DNA of 64,000 bases from Haloprofundus salinisoli (GTDB lineage: Archaea > Halobacteriota > Halobacteria > Halobacteriales > Haloferacaceae). The first letter of the stretch is position 1. The number at the start of each line of letters is the position of its first letter. The position numbers were made by a program, and so were the translations under genes. Below are positions 25,902-34,938 of this stretch, piece after piece. Where the stretch lies: NCBI RefSeq assembly GCF_020097815.1, contig NZ_CP083664.1:248001-312000 (forward strand), in the 5' to 3' direction. Below the pieces are notes generated by a model. That model was not told the origin of the DNA, made no database searches, and saw only the letters and a list, made by a program, of their open reading frames with translations.

Positions 25902-26532
25902 ACGAAACCCGCTCTCGGGTGACCAACACGCGTGTGTTTTCTGATGAAATTTGGAGGTCAGTTATAGTAGCGTGAAAGAAAGCGTCGCAGATGGGAATCC
26001 TTCGATACTGCAAGAACCGTATTGAGAACGACGCCGACTCGTTCTCGCCGCTGGGTCGTTCGGAGATATGCGCTCACTCGACGGAGAACACGCTCCGCTA
26101 AGCGAGTACTGACGGCCGACTCTATCGGCGTCTTGGCATGTCGGCGTTCACGAAGGCTTCGCACCAAGTATCGAACGGAAAACGCGGTGGGCCTATCATA
26201 TTAGGCGGAGTATTGTTGTATGTAGAGCTCGGGAGTTGAATTGAGTTAACCCCCGTCGGCGTACGTCACTGCGTCGACTCGGGTGGTGCTCCTCGGACGA
26301 CCTGCTTGGCCGTGGTGTCGTTCGATAGCCGGACTGAGCCGTGTTCCGGCACTCTCACTTTCGGCGTCGAAACGATCGACGAACGTCGTGTCTCTGCAGC
26401 AATCTATCGACGAGATAGTAGCCAATACTGTCTGATTCAGCAAATGTAACCGATAGACATTATTGTAAACGTGAACTACCAGCGCTCGTGATACTGCGAG
26501 AAGCTATATTCAACACTAGAGAATTATATCAC

Positions 26533-26823
26533 ATGCACGACCTAAGCGGTTTTCAACGCGACCTGTTGTATGTCATCTCGGGGATGGAACGCCCTTCCGG
26601 ACAGCAGGCGAAAGAGCAGCTCGAACAGTATCTCGACGGGGACATCAACCACGGGCGACTGTATCCGAACCTGGATACGCTCGTCACCAAAGAGTACGTG
26701 GAGAAGGGACCGATTGATAGGCGCACCAACTACTACGCGATCACCGAACGAGGCGAGAACCTGATACGCGAACGCCGCGAGTGGGAGGAAGCGCGGTTCT
26801 CGTCCGAGCGACAAATCCCCTGA
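26533..26823 (+). CDS. PadR-like winged-helix regulator
   Basis: A 96-residue transcriptional regulator. LSGFQRDLLYVISGMERPSGQQAKEQLEQYL and GRLYPNLDTLVTKEYVEKGPIDRRTNYYAITERG form the winged-helix with the wing typical of PadR proteins. Haloarchaeal genomes carry many short versions like this. The ATG at 26533 is preferred over the GTG fifteen codons upstream because the family starts at this point. Convergent with the arylsulfotransferase gene; its target is unknown. Confidence 0.85.
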   Translation: MHDLSGFQRDLLYVISGMERPSGQQAKEQLEQYLDGDINHGRLYPNLDTLVTKEYVEKGPIDRRTNYYAITERGENLIRERREWEEARFSSERQIP

Positions 26824-26832
26824 AGCGCACAC

Positions 26833-28245
26833 TCACCCGCGAACTCGCCAGAACACTTCGAGTGAGACCCAGAGCGCCACACTGAGCCCGGCGAGAAGCG
26901 ACAGTGCAACCTGTGCGAGGCTCATCCAGATGGGCGTCGCGTACAGTACTCCGTTTAGGTACTTGTTCGGGAGGGCGTCTTTCACCAACACGCCGACTGG
27001 ATTCCGTTCGTCGCCTGCTCGCGAGTCGAGACCGAGAGACTGTGCGGTGGTCCCACCGGCGCTCTCGTCTCCAGTATCGAGTCGCTCGGCCTCGTACGGG
27101 AAGCCGACGGTGACGCTCCAGACGATTTCGCCCGCTCGGTCCACCTCGAAGACGCGATTACCGTTCGAGTCCGTGATGAGGGTGTTCCCGTTCGGCAGGC
27201 GGTCGGCGTCGCGGGGCCACTGCATCCGGGCGTCTCGCCACTGCCACGTCTGTACCCACGTTCCGTTTTCTCGCTGATACTCGACGACGCGGTTGTTCTC
27301 CGAGTCGGCGACGAGGACGGCGGGTCCGCCCTGTGACTCGGGGATGTAGTCCGGGTTGTGCTGCTCGTAGAGGACGCCGTAGTCGTCCTCAGCGCCGAGG
27401 GTCCAACTGTCGTCTACCTCCCCGCTGCGTCGGTCGACGAAGACTACTCGGTCGTGGTTGCGCATGCTGACCATGAGGCGTTCGCCGTCGTCGACGAGTT
27501 CGACGTCGTTGATGTGGCTCCAGTCTTTCGGATACGGACCGCCGGTCTCGTCGGTCGAGAACTCGTCGGAGGCGTTCCACGTCCAGACGATCTCGTTGTT
27601 GGACTGCTCGACGACGAACAGCCGGTCGAGGTAGATATCCGCGACGGCGAGGTGCGTCTCGTTCACGCGGTCGACGTCGTGGAACCGGGTGAGTTCCTGT
27701 CCGGGAGTCATCGCCGTCCAGACTGTCGTGGTCTCGCCGGTCGTGAGATTCACTCGGTCGACGCCGTTTCGCGTACAGCGACCGCTCTCGCCGTGGACCT
27801 CGTAGTAGCGCTCCCACGTCGTCTCGTCGACGGCGTACTGCGAGTGGTTCCAGTCGGACGGACACGCCTCCGCGTCCAGATGGTCGGCGAACGCGGCTTC
27901 GACCGTCGCCTCCGTTCCGGGAACCGGGTCGACGTCCCAGTACACGTCGCGCGAGTCGTTGTAGTAGAGTACCGTTCCGGCTCCGTCGACCGCGACGAGT
28001 TCCGCACGACCCCGTGGCGTGTCCACCTCCCCGGGTCTACCGCGCCACGAGTTCGAGTCGGTGCCGACGACCGTCACCGAGTCCGCAGACGCGATTCGAC
28101 TCGGGTCGTGTTGCCAGCCGTCGTCAGTCCGAATCTGGTCGACCAGTGGTCTCTCGGCGGTGGCGTAGCTGAGCCCGAGCCCGAGTAGCGAGAGAACGGC
28201 GAGTGCTGCCAGAACGGCCCTGAACGACTGCTTCCGGTCGTTCAC
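26833..28245 (-). CDS. Arylsulfotransferase (ASST) family membrane protein
   Basis: A 470-residue protein with an N-terminal membrane anchor (FRAVLAALAVLSLLGLGL), a beta-propeller of aryl-sulfate-sulfotransferase type, and a C-terminal membrane helix (WMSLAQVALSLLAGLSVALWV). Propeller repeats include RFHDVDRVNETHLAVADIY, DWSHINDVELVDDGERLMVSMRNHDRVVFVDR and WPRDADRLPNGNTLITDSNGNRVFEVD. Paired cysteines (ACPSDW, GRCTRN) may form a disulphide, so the propeller probably faces outside. Actual sulfotransferase activity is unproven in archaea. Confidence 0.8.
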   Translation of the reverse strand: MNDRKQSFRAVLAALAVLSLLGLGLSYATAERPLVDQIRTDDGWQHDPSRIASADSVTVVGTDSNSWRGRPGEVDTPRGRAELVAVDGAGTVLYYNDSRDVYWDVDPVPGTEATVEAAFADHLDAEACPSDWNHSQYAVDETTWERYYEVHGESGRCTRNGVDRVNLTTGETTTVWTAMTPGQELTRFHDVDRVNETHLAVADIYLDRLFVVEQSNNEIVWTWNASDEFSTDETGGPYPKDWSHINDVELVDDGERLMVSMRNHDRVVFVDRRSGEVDDSWTLGAEDDYGVLYEQHNPDYIPESQGGPAVLVADSENNRVVEYQRENGTWVQTWQWRDARMQWPRDADRLPNGNTLITDSNGNRVFEVDRAGEIVWSVTVGFPYEAERLDTGDESAGGTTAQSLGLDSRAGDERNPVGVLVKDALPNKYLNGVLYATPIWMSLAQVALSLLAGLSVALWVSLEVFWRVRG

Positions 28246-28289
28246 GGGCTCGACCTCGCTTTGTGGGTGCTGTCACTCATCTTCCGGGC

Positions 28290-28878
28290 TCACGCGTCCT
28301 CGTCGGGGAGCAACGCGCGGAGACAGTGCTGCACGTCCTCGGTTTCTACGAGGTCGCTTTCGAGCAACAGTCGGAGTTCGGCGTCGGAGAGTCTCGCGTC
28401 GTTTTTCAGCGACTCCGTCGCCTCGGACGCGGAGCGCGAGACGGTGTCGACAGTCAGGTCGACGTCGTTCACGACGAACTCGTCTATTTCTTCGGTCCCG
28501 AGAGAGTCCCACGTAGAAAACGCGCTTCGAGAGCGAGTCGTCGGGGAGAGAACCCGAGCCCCCACCGAACGAATCGGTGATGTCGGCGCTGTACAGGAGG
28601 TACGCGATTCCGTCGGCGACCCCCTCGAACAGTTCGTCTCCCTCCGCATCGGATGTGTCGTCGCCGTCCGAAAGTGACTCGAAGATCCGCCGGCGCTCTT
28701 TCTCTTCGAGGCACTCGGAGAGTATCGAGAAGTCGAGAAGCGCGTTGGACACCCGCTCGCAGATGTCCGTTCGGCGTTGGTAACGCTGCTGTTTCGCGTG
28801 CTCGCCTTCGTACACTTTCCCGCCGGTGAGCCACCGGCGGTCCTCGGTGGTGAGCGTCGCGTTCTTCCGACTACCCAT
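28290..28878 (-). pseudogene. Frameshifted gene of unknown function
   Basis: Two frames join to one plausible protein of about 195 residues. From the ATG at 28878 the sequence is GSRKNATLTTEDRRWLTGGKVYEGEHAKQQRYQ and reaches SKRVFYVGL near 28510. The neighbouring frame then continues with GTEEIDEFVVNDVDLTVDTVSRSA to a stop at 28290. The shift falls in a short repetitive run (ctctctcggg on the coding strand), so slippage in the cell or a sequencing error are both possible. I do not recognise the family; the composition is normal haloarchaeal and the N-terminal part is charged and helical. Confidence 0.65.
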
Positions 28879-29128
28879 CTCGCGGATAGACGACCTTTGG
28901 GCGTATATACCCACGCGTCGGGGTAAATCGCACGTATCCTACCACACATAGAATCTATTTACGATAGCCACATCGAGGGAGATGTGAACTAGTTCACGGC
29001 GTTCCAGGGGGAGCGGGCACTGGAGAAGTAATCAGTGCGCCTACTATTCGTGCAGACGTTTTATCCGCAATCGATTCATGGTTTAATCGGGTTTCAGTTG
29101 TTGACATCGTGGTTTATCTTTCTGTATG

Positions 29129-29929
29129 TTAGTCGGCAAGTTCGTGACTCGATTGGTCGTCCTCTCGCTGGGTACCTTTCCCGAGTTTGGTGATGTGCAC
29201 CGGGTTTCGGTAGAGGAATACCCCGACGGCGACAATCCATATCACGCCCGGCGCCAGTCCGGTCTGGAAGGTCATCGACAGGTCGGTGTATCCGTGGGCC
29301 TGGACGATTCCGAAAGAGAGCGCTCCAATGCTGGCGATAATGCTCAACCAACCCATGCCACTGAACCAGTTGAGACGAACTGGCGACTCGGCGCTGGCGA
29401 AAAACGCCCCCGCGAAGAGCCCCGCTGCGATGCCGAACATGAACCACTGGAGACTGAAGAGGCCGCCTTCGATCTGCCGAACGGCGAACGCCGTCTCGTA
29501 CAGCAGTTCCTGTTGTTCGGGCCCCGCCTCTGCCCATCGGTCGACCATGATCCCGAGGGCGACGCCGTCGACGGCGATGAAGACGGCGTAGACGCCTGCA
29601 CACACCACCATCGCCACCCCGCCGAGGGTTGCCCACGCGCCGGCGACGCCCCTGCGCAACCGCCAAGTCAGTGCAAGGAGGGCAGCGCCCATCAACAGTA
29701 TCCCGAGGAACTCCCCCAAGTGGTAGAGGGCCCACCCAGACTCCGTTGCGTAATCCGAGAAGGCGTCGTGGGTGTGATGCGGTGGCGTCCACGGGTGTAG
29801 ATACGCCGACACTCCGTAGACCCCGAGTCCCAAAATCGCAGCGACGGATCCAACCTTCGAGAAGTACCGTTCAGAGGGAGCGTTTGCCGACGCTAAATAC
29901 CCAATCTTAGGGTCGTCCGTGGGGGTCAT
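29129..29929 (-). CDS. Seven-helix membrane protein of unknown function
   Basis: A 266-residue integral membrane protein with about seven hydrophobic segments, among them VGSVAAILGLGVYGVSAYL, LGEFLGILLMGAALLALTW, LGGVAMVVCAGVYAVFIAVDGVALGIMV, WFMFGIAAGLFAGAFFASA and VIWIVAVGVFLY. It ends in a hydrophilic, acidic tail. It loosely resembles bacterial DUF4386-type membrane proteins in layout, but I cannot name a family. It stands alone, with AT-rich DNA and the insertion sequence upstream. Confidence 0.7.
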   Translation of the reverse strand: MTPTDDPKIGYLASANAPSERYFSKVGSVAAILGLGVYGVSAYLHPWTPPHHTHDAFSDYATESGWALYHLGEFLGILLMGAALLALTWRLRRGVAGAWATLGGVAMVVCAGVYAVFIAVDGVALGIMVDRWAEAGPEQQELLYETAFAVRQIEGGLFSLQWFMFGIAAGLFAGAFFASAESPVRLNWFSGMGWLSIIASIGALSFGIVQAHGYTDLSMTFQTGLAPGVIWIVAVGVFLYRNPVHITKLGKGTQREDDQSSHELAD

Positions 29930-30265
29930 GCGACCTCCGTTACAGCGTTGTTTGACCGTTCCGTTACGAACTGTATCGTTTTGTTCCGGTGTATCCCCTG
30001 TGATCGTTTGATTGGGGTTCCATCCACCTCCTGTCCTGTCGTTACCATGTTAACTCTTCGTCTCCTACGCCCCTTGCCATTCCATCCCTGGTCTTCGCGT
30101 CAATGAGCGCGGAACTACTTACGACTCGCAGCACGTTATATGTAAACATATATCATAAACCAAGTAAGTTACCTGTTGTAATGGCACGACATATGATTTT
30201 TATGATGGTACCCTTATTGACCCGTTCACCATTTTGATCCGCGAAATTCGCTGAATACCTCCTCT
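29930..30265. other. Intergenic region upstream of the insertion sequence
   Basis: About 340 bases without a gene, AT-rich from 30120 to 30240. It ends with GCTGAATAC (30250-30258) plus CTCCTCT, the left half of the palindromic insertion target. Confidence 0.6.
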
Positions 30266-30338
30266 GGGCCTTGTTTAGACGCTATAGAGAACGACTCACT
30301 CCGGTGAACTAACGACCTCTGAGTCAGACCCGAGTAGT

Positions 30339-31163
30339 GTGCCCTCTCGTCTCTCGCACTTCACAGATCGTCTCGTAACACTGGCAAAACGTGCTGTCTC
30401 TGGCGATCCTTCACCAGCGGTCAAGAAGGGCGACGGTGGCTACGCTGACTGGGTAATCGTTGCGATCCACGGTCTCCGCGAATACCTTGACCTTCCATAT
30501 CGACGGCTCCTCGATGTGCTTCACGAGATGCACGGGATCGTCGGGAAAATGAATCTCGAAACGAGCGAGCTGCCGGACTTTACGACCGTATGCTCACGGA
30601 AGCAGCAGCTCAAGATGGCGGTCTGGCGAAGCCTCCTTCGACTCTCCGCTAATTTCCACGATACCGGTGACGTACAGGCTATCGACGCGACTGGCTTCGA
30701 CCGGCACTCTGCCAGTCGCCACTACGCAAATCGGACAGACTACACATTTAGATCAGTGAAGACGACGGCACTGGTAGACTGCGACACCAGTGCCGAACTG
30801 GATATTCATTGTTCGACGAAACAACCACACGACACTCAGATTGGGCGACAGGTACTCACACGGAACCTCAACCGGCTACAGATCATTACCGCTGACAAGG
30901 GATATGATTGGGACGACCTCCGCGACGAACTTCGGGACGCTGACGTTCGGCCCCTGATTACACACCGAGAGTTCTATCCGCTCGATATGGCGCATAACGC
31001 TCGCCATGACGACGATACCTATCATCGACGATCAGTCATCGAGGCCGTGTTTTTCGCGCTCAAGCAGCGGTACGGTGACACGCTTCGGGCACGAACGTGG
31101 TTCGGGCAGTTCCGCGAACTCGTTCTGAAAGCCGCTGTGAGAAATGTCGAACTTGTTTCCTGA
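30339..31163 (+). CDS. IS5-family-like transposase
   Basis: A 274-residue DDE transposase starting at GTG. The catalytic residues appear in QAIDATGFDRHSASRHYA (first Asp), IITADKGYDWDDLRDEL (second Asp) and YHRRSVIEAVFFALKQRYGD (Glu in the R-E-K context). The N-terminal GYADWVIVAIHGLREYLDLPYRRLLDVL resembles haloarchaeal IS5-group transposases. The frame is complete. It ends six bases before the convergent passenger gene. Confidence 0.92.
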   Translation: MPSRLSHFTDRLVTLAKRAVSGDPSPAVKKGDGGYADWVIVAIHGLREYLDLPYRRLLDVLHEMHGIVGKMNLETSELPDFTTVCSRKQQLKMAVWRSLLRLSANFHDTGDVQAIDATGFDRHSASRHYANRTDYTFRSVKTTALVDCDTSAELDIHCSTKQPHDTQIGRQVLTRNLNRLQIITADKGYDWDDLRDELRDADVRPLITHREFYPLDMAHNARHDDDTYHRRSVIEAVFFALKQRYGDTLRARTWFGQFRELVLKAAVRNVELVS

Positions 31164-31169
31164 CTTCGG

Positions 31170-31847
31170 TCAGTCAGGACCAGAATAGTAGTCGTCAGCT
31201 TTCTCTTGTTCGCGTGCATCAATGCGTGCCTCAATGTCATCCAGTCGCATATGTAGGTCAGCAATGTACTCCCGAGCATAGTCAGAGTCCTCTAAGGCCG
31301 TCAACGCAAACAATCGATTGTCGATACACTGGAAACAAGCCTGAATTTCGTCTTTGGGACTATATCCAAGTTGATTCATGAGAAGATGGAACGCTACCCA
31401 CCACCCAATCGGCGTTGGTAGTTCTACGTCAGGAAACGCATCTACAGGTTCGGGTCGCTCATCAAACGTTTGATAGTACAATGCTGCCATCTCGGTCGTC
31501 AGAACATCGAGACGCTGGTAGAACGTACCCACGTTGTGGGGATATCCCATGGCGCTCGGAGTCTCGTCAACTTCCCAATATTCGATAGAGCCTTCGGTGG
31601 CCAACTCATCCCATCGGTTACGCTCTGCGTCGATGACCGCTTCATAATCGCCAAAGATGGCAAGTCGTACCTCGCCGTCATTGCGCCGTGTGTCACTCCC
31701 TAAGCGGTAAAAACGAATGCCGTCACATCCGTCGATTGCGTTAAGGCGGTGTAGCGATGGGACGAGATACCCCCTAATGAGCGCTTCGTCAGCTCTGTGG
31801 CTATCCGTTATGAATCGGACAACCATTCCAGTAACCATAGTGTCCAT
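31170..31847 (-). CDS. Passenger gene inside the insertion sequence, unknown function
   Basis: A 225-residue soluble, acidic protein encoded entirely within the inverted ends and convergent with the transposase. Segments include VVRFITDSHRADEALIRGYLVPSLHRL, CDGIRFYRLGSDTRRNDGEVRLAIFGDYEAVIDAERNRWDELA and a late helical part with CFQCIDNRLFALTALE. The N-terminal half gives a weak impression of the thiopeptide-type bacteriocin biosynthesis (lantibiotic dehydratase C-like) fold; I would not rely on it. Alternative starts three and seven codons downstream exist. It may help or regulate transposition or be cargo. Confidence 0.75.
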   Translation of the reverse strand: MDTMVTGMVVRFITDSHRADEALIRGYLVPSLHRLNAIDGCDGIRFYRLGSDTRRNDGEVRLAIFGDYEAVIDAERNRWDELATEGSIEYWEVDETPSAMGYPHNVGTFYQRLDVLTTEMAALYYQTFDERPEPVDAFPDVELPTPIGWWVAFHLLMNQLGYSPKDEIQACFQCIDNRLFALTALEDSDYAREYIADLHMRLDDIEARIDAREQEKADDYYSGPD

Positions 31848-32083
31848 AGATTGAAAATAGTGGTATACTTTCTGTTATACGTAGGACACGATTGGTAAAT
31901 TCGCAGTTTAACTGAGCGGCTGATTCGTAGCGTCATTACTGAAAGGGATGAGATGTTACTCCGCGTCTAAACAAGGCCCCTCCTCTGTATTCAGCCTGCG
32001 ATTCCTATCAGCTGTTGAGGGCTACGACAGAGCCAACAAAAGTCTATTTACGAGACGTACCAATCGAGCGGGAAGAGTGACAC

Positions 32084-33412
32084 ATGGCTACAGAGGATGA
32101 CTCCGTCGATATACTCGACCCGTTTCGCCAGTTCGTCTCGCTCGAACGCGACGTGCTCGTCCTCTCGATAGCGATGTTCACGTTCGGTCTCGGCTTTCAG
32201 ATGACGAGTCGGTTCCTCCCGGAGTACATGGTGGCGCTGGGGGCGTCGGGGTTCGTCGTCGGCTTGTACGGGACCTTCGGCAACGTCATCTCCGCGGTCT
32301 ACCCCTACCCGGGCGGGGCTGTATCCGACCGAGTCGGGTCCCGGTACGCGCTGACGCTGTTCGGACTCCTCTCGACTCTCGGATTCGGGTTCTGGCTCGT
32401 CGCGCCCGGAATCGGGACGATCTCGCTGGGGAGCGTCACCGTCGCCGCGTGGGTGTGGATCTTCGTCGGCCTGATTCTCGCCCAAGCGTGGAAATCGTTC
32501 GGCCTGGGCGCGACGTTCGCGGTCGTCAAGCAATCGACGCCCCCGTCGCGTCTCGCGGAGGGGTTCGCAAGCACCGAGACGTTCCGCCGAACCGCCTTCC
32601 TCGTCGGGCCGGTCATGGCGGCGGTGCTCATCGGCCTCCACCCGCAGTTCACCGTGAGCTTCCAGTACGTCCTCGCCGTGGCCGTCGTCTTCGGCTTGCT
32701 CGGGACGGTCGTCCAGCACGTCCTCTACGACGCGAGTGGCGACGACATCGGCGACTCGTTCGCGGGACTCGAACAGATACGCCGAGAGTTCCGCGAGATG
32801 CCAGACGAATTGCGGCCGTTGCTCGTGGGGGACACGCTGGTTCGGTTCGCCAACGGCATGGTCTACGTGTTCTTCGTGCTCGTCGTCACACAGATATTCG
32901 ACGTCGGATTCGACGCCACCGTCTCGCTCGGACAGTTCTCCTACGCTATCGAGCTCTCTCCGGAGGCGTTCTTCGGCTATCTGTTGGGCGTCGAGATGGT
33001 TGTCGCGCTCCTCGTGATGGCCCCCGCCGCGAAGATTGCAGAGCGCGTCGGTCTCAAGCCCGTCGTCGCGCTCGGATTCGCCGTCTACGCCGTCTTTCCG
33101 GTCGTCCTGATATACGCGCCGAGAAGCGCCCTCGCGCTCGTCGTCGTCTTCGCCTTCTCGGGACTACGGTTCGCCGGACTGCCGTCGCACAAGGCGCTCA
33201 TCGTCGGCCCGGCCGAACAGGGCGCGGGCGGTCGCGTCACCGGGTCGTACTACCTCCTGCGAAACACCATCGTCGTCCCCAGCGCCGCGCTCGGCGGCTA
33301 CCTCTGGGACTTCGTCAGTCCCGAACTCGCCTTCGGCGTCGCGGCCGCGGTCGGTCTCGTCGGTACGGGCTACTTTCTCGTGTTCGGAAAGGAGTTCGAG
33401 GCGTACGCCTGA
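32084..33412 (+). CDS. Major facilitator superfamily transporter
   Basis: A 442-residue transporter with about twelve helices. It has the MFS loop motif GGAVSDRVGSRYALT and the helices LVLSIAMFTFGLGFQMTSRFLPEYMVALG and ALALVVVFAFSGLRFAGLPSHKALIVG. A TATA-like CTATTTA about 36 bases upstream could drive it. The insertion sequence ends only 105 bases before its ATG, so its upstream region may have been altered by the insertion. Substrate unknown; drug-efflux-like and nutrient carriers both fit. Confidence 0.88.
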   Translation: MATEDDSVDILDPFRQFVSLERDVLVLSIAMFTFGLGFQMTSRFLPEYMVALGASGFVVGLYGTFGNVISAVYPYPGGAVSDRVGSRYALTLFGLLSTLGFGFWLVAPGIGTISLGSVTVAAWVWIFVGLILAQAWKSFGLGATFAVVKQSTPPSRLAEGFASTETFRRTAFLVGPVMAAVLIGLHPQFTVSFQYVLAVAVVFGLLGTVVQHVLYDASGDDIGDSFAGLEQIRREFREMPDELRPLLVGDTLVRFANGMVYVFFVLVVTQIFDVGFDATVSLGQFSYAIELSPEAFFGYLLGVEMVVALLVMAPAAKIAERVGLKPVVALGFAVYAVFPVVLIYAPRSALALVVVFAFSGLRFAGLPSHKALIVGPAEQGAGGRVTGSYYLLRNTIVVPSAALGGYLWDFVSPELAFGVAAAVGLVGTGYFLVFGKEFEAYA

Positions 33413-33523
33413 GACACCCTCGGACGAGCCCCCGCTCTCTCGGTCTTCGCCAGGAGAGTCGAGGAAAACGCGGGGCCCAACCGTAGTCCCAATACGCGCT
33501 CGGCCGAACGCGCACCCGTGACG

Positions 33524-34441
33524 ATGGACCACCGAAACGCGGGCTACGATCGGCTGTTCGGGACCGAGACTCTGAGCTTCGGCGTCGGCTTCCCGCTCAC
33601 CGACGCCCGGGAGTCCAGACCGCCGGTCGCGCGGGAGATGGAACTCGCGTCGCACGCCGAGCGCGTCGGGTTCGACGCGCTGTGGGCACGCGACGTACCG
33701 CTGTACTGGCCGCGGTTCGGCGACGCGGGCCAGACGTTCGAAACGTGGACGTGGTTGAGTCACGTCGCCGCCCACACGTCGGACGTCGCACTCGGCACCG
33801 CCAGCGCCGTCCTCCCGCTTCGGCACCCACTGCACGTCGCAAAGAGCGCGGCGTCGATCGACCGGCTCTCCGACGGCCGCCTCGTCCTCGGAGTGGCGAC
33901 GGGCGACCGCGACCCGGAGTTTCAGGCGTTCGGCGTCGACGCCGACGAACGCGGCGAACTGTTCCGCGAGAGCGTCGACGTGCTTCGGACCGTCTGGCGC
34001 GAGGAGTTCCCCGAACTCGATTCGGGGTGGGGAACGCTCGACGGGTCGCTCGACCTCGTGCCGAAACCGACGACGGAAACGCTTCCGCTGCTCCCGACCG
34101 GCTACGCCCGCCAGTCCGTCGAGTGGATCGGCGACCACGGCGACGGCTGGTTCTTCTATCACCTCCCGATGAACACGCTCGAATCCTACCTCGACGAGTG
34201 GCGGTCGGTCGCCGGCGAGAAACCGTACGCGATGGCCGTCCGAACCGAACTCGCCGACGACCCGAAGGCGGAACCGGAACCGCTGCATCTCGGCTACCGC
34301 GCCGGCAGCGACTGGTTCGCCGACTACTTCCGGACCCTCGACGAGATGGGCGTCGACCACGTGCTCGTCTCGACGCCCGGCGACGATCCGGAGGCCGAAC
34401 TGACGCGATTCGCCGAGGAAGTCGTCGAACGCGTTCGGTGA
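33524..34441 (+). CDS. LLM class flavin-dependent oxidoreductase
   Basis: A 305-residue luciferase-like monooxygenase fold. SFGVGFPLTD, HAERVGFDALWARDVP, DVALGTASAVLPLRHPLHVAKSAASIDRLSDGRLVLGVATG and LLPTGYARQSVEWIGDHGDGWF are the conserved TIM-barrel segments. Such proteins use reduced flavin (FMNH2 or, in many archaea, F420H2) on organic substrates. ATG at 33524 was taken; a GTG two codons upstream is also in frame. It follows the MFS gene by about 110 bases on the same strand. Confidence 0.88.
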   Translation: MDHRNAGYDRLFGTETLSFGVGFPLTDARESRPPVAREMELASHAERVGFDALWARDVPLYWPRFGDAGQTFETWTWLSHVAAHTSDVALGTASAVLPLRHPLHVAKSAASIDRLSDGRLVLGVATGDRDPEFQAFGVDADERGELFRESVDVLRTVWREEFPELDSGWGTLDGSLDLVPKPTTETLPLLPTGYARQSVEWIGDHGDGWFFYHLPMNTLESYLDEWRSVAGEKPYAMAVRTELADDPKAEPEPLHLGYRAGSDWFADYFRTLDEMGVDHVLVSTPGDDPEAELTRFAEEVVERVR

Positions 34442-34503
34442 CGGGGACGAAGGGGTTGGGAACGGGCGGTCGACGCACCTCCACGCTGAACCGGCGGGCC
34501 GCG

Positions 34504-34761
34504 TTACTCACTTCTCTCCAGCGGTTCGACGATGAGTCGCGAGTTGTCGACCACGGTGACGGTGTGGCCGCTATACTCGAACCCGACGACCACTCCTGAC
34601 CCGCTTCGGACGGCGTTTTCCACAGCCTCCATATCGACGGTTTCGTACAGCGGCGGGAGTTCGGATTGCTCGAACCCCGAGACGCTCTCGACTGCCTCGA
34701 CGACGTCCACGACGAGCGCTCTCTCCTGCGAGCGTCTGAACTCTCGTTGGCTACAGCCCAT
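34504..34761 (-). CDS. HalOD1 output-domain protein
   Basis: An 85-residue stand-alone Halobacterial Output Domain 1: VVEAVESVSGFEQSELPPLYETVDMEAVENAV followed by VVVGFEYSGHTVTVVDNSRLIVEP. HalOD1 appears as a single protein or as the output part of haloarchaeal signalling proteins, and its molecular role is not established. Its start region, with TTTAGTTAAAAAAC just upstream, adjoins the divergent iron-box-controlled gene. A second HalOD1 protein is encoded at 37870-38178. Confidence 0.88.
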   Translation of the reverse strand: MGCSQREFRRSQERALVVDVVEAVESVSGFEQSELPPLYETVDMEAVENAVRSGSGVVVGFEYSGHTVTVVDNSRLIVEPLERSE

Positions 34762-34918
34762 GTTTAGTTAAAAAACGATATCGACTGGTAAATAGGCACT
34801 ACTTGATATATGCCGAATCAAGGCCTAAAATTGTTTTAAAACCAAACAGTCAGATAACGCCAATTCAGTTTCGAACTCACCGGGCGAGGTCGATGGAGAA
34901 TTCGAAAGTGGTTTCATT

Positions 34919-34936
34919 GTTTAGGCGAGCCTAAAC
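34919..34936 (+). promoter_or_regulatory. Iron-box palindrome (DtxR/IdeR-type operator)
   Basis: GTTTAGGC-GA-GCCTAAAC, two perfect 8-bp arms two bases before the ATG at 34939. TTAGG/CCTAA dyads are bound by DtxR-family iron repressors such as haloarchaeal Idr and SirR. Its position at the expected transcription start would block initiation when iron is plentiful. Confidence 0.8.
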
Positions 34937-34938
34937 AC

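Larger units (their letters stand above)
25089..26532. other. AT-rich intergenic region with hairpins and dispersed repeats
   Basis: About 1.4 kb with no convincing gene. A stem of CAGTTGAG and CTCAACTG (25118-25125, 25139-25146) lies 30 bases after the RdfA-like stop and may end that transcript. DNA at roughly 25196-25400 is far richer in A and T than its surroundings. Copy B of the structured repeat (25541-25622) and of the short motif (25879-25901) follow. Small reading frames to 26200 lack recognisable content and look like decayed DNA. Confidence 0.6.
30266..31979. mobile_element. Complete IS5-like insertion sequence with passenger gene
   Basis: A 1714-bp element with perfect 17-bp inverted ends, GGGCCTTGTTTAGACGC at 30266-30282 and its complement at 31963-31979. 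CTCCTCT at 30259-30265 and 31980-31986 is a 7-bp target duplication. The interior holds a transposase gene on the plus strand and an unrelated convergent gene on the minus strand. Ends, duplication and open transposase frame all being intact suggests recent insertion. The target was a palindrome: GCTGAATAC and GTATTCAGC flank the duplicated 7 bases, so the element sits in the loop of a former hairpin. Family named from the transposase only. Confidence 0.9.

Noticed and set aside
25397-26013. Several frames of 70-125 codons in the AT-rich region, some beginning near the repeat
   Set aside because: The two repeat copies differ without three-base periodicity, one copy has an in-frame stop, and no domain is recognisable.
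22065-28677. Long antisense frames across the MFS, dehydrogenase and arylsulfotransferase genes
   Set aside because: They mirror the real genes in GC-rich DNA and are full of arginine-rich or low-complexity sequence without motifs.
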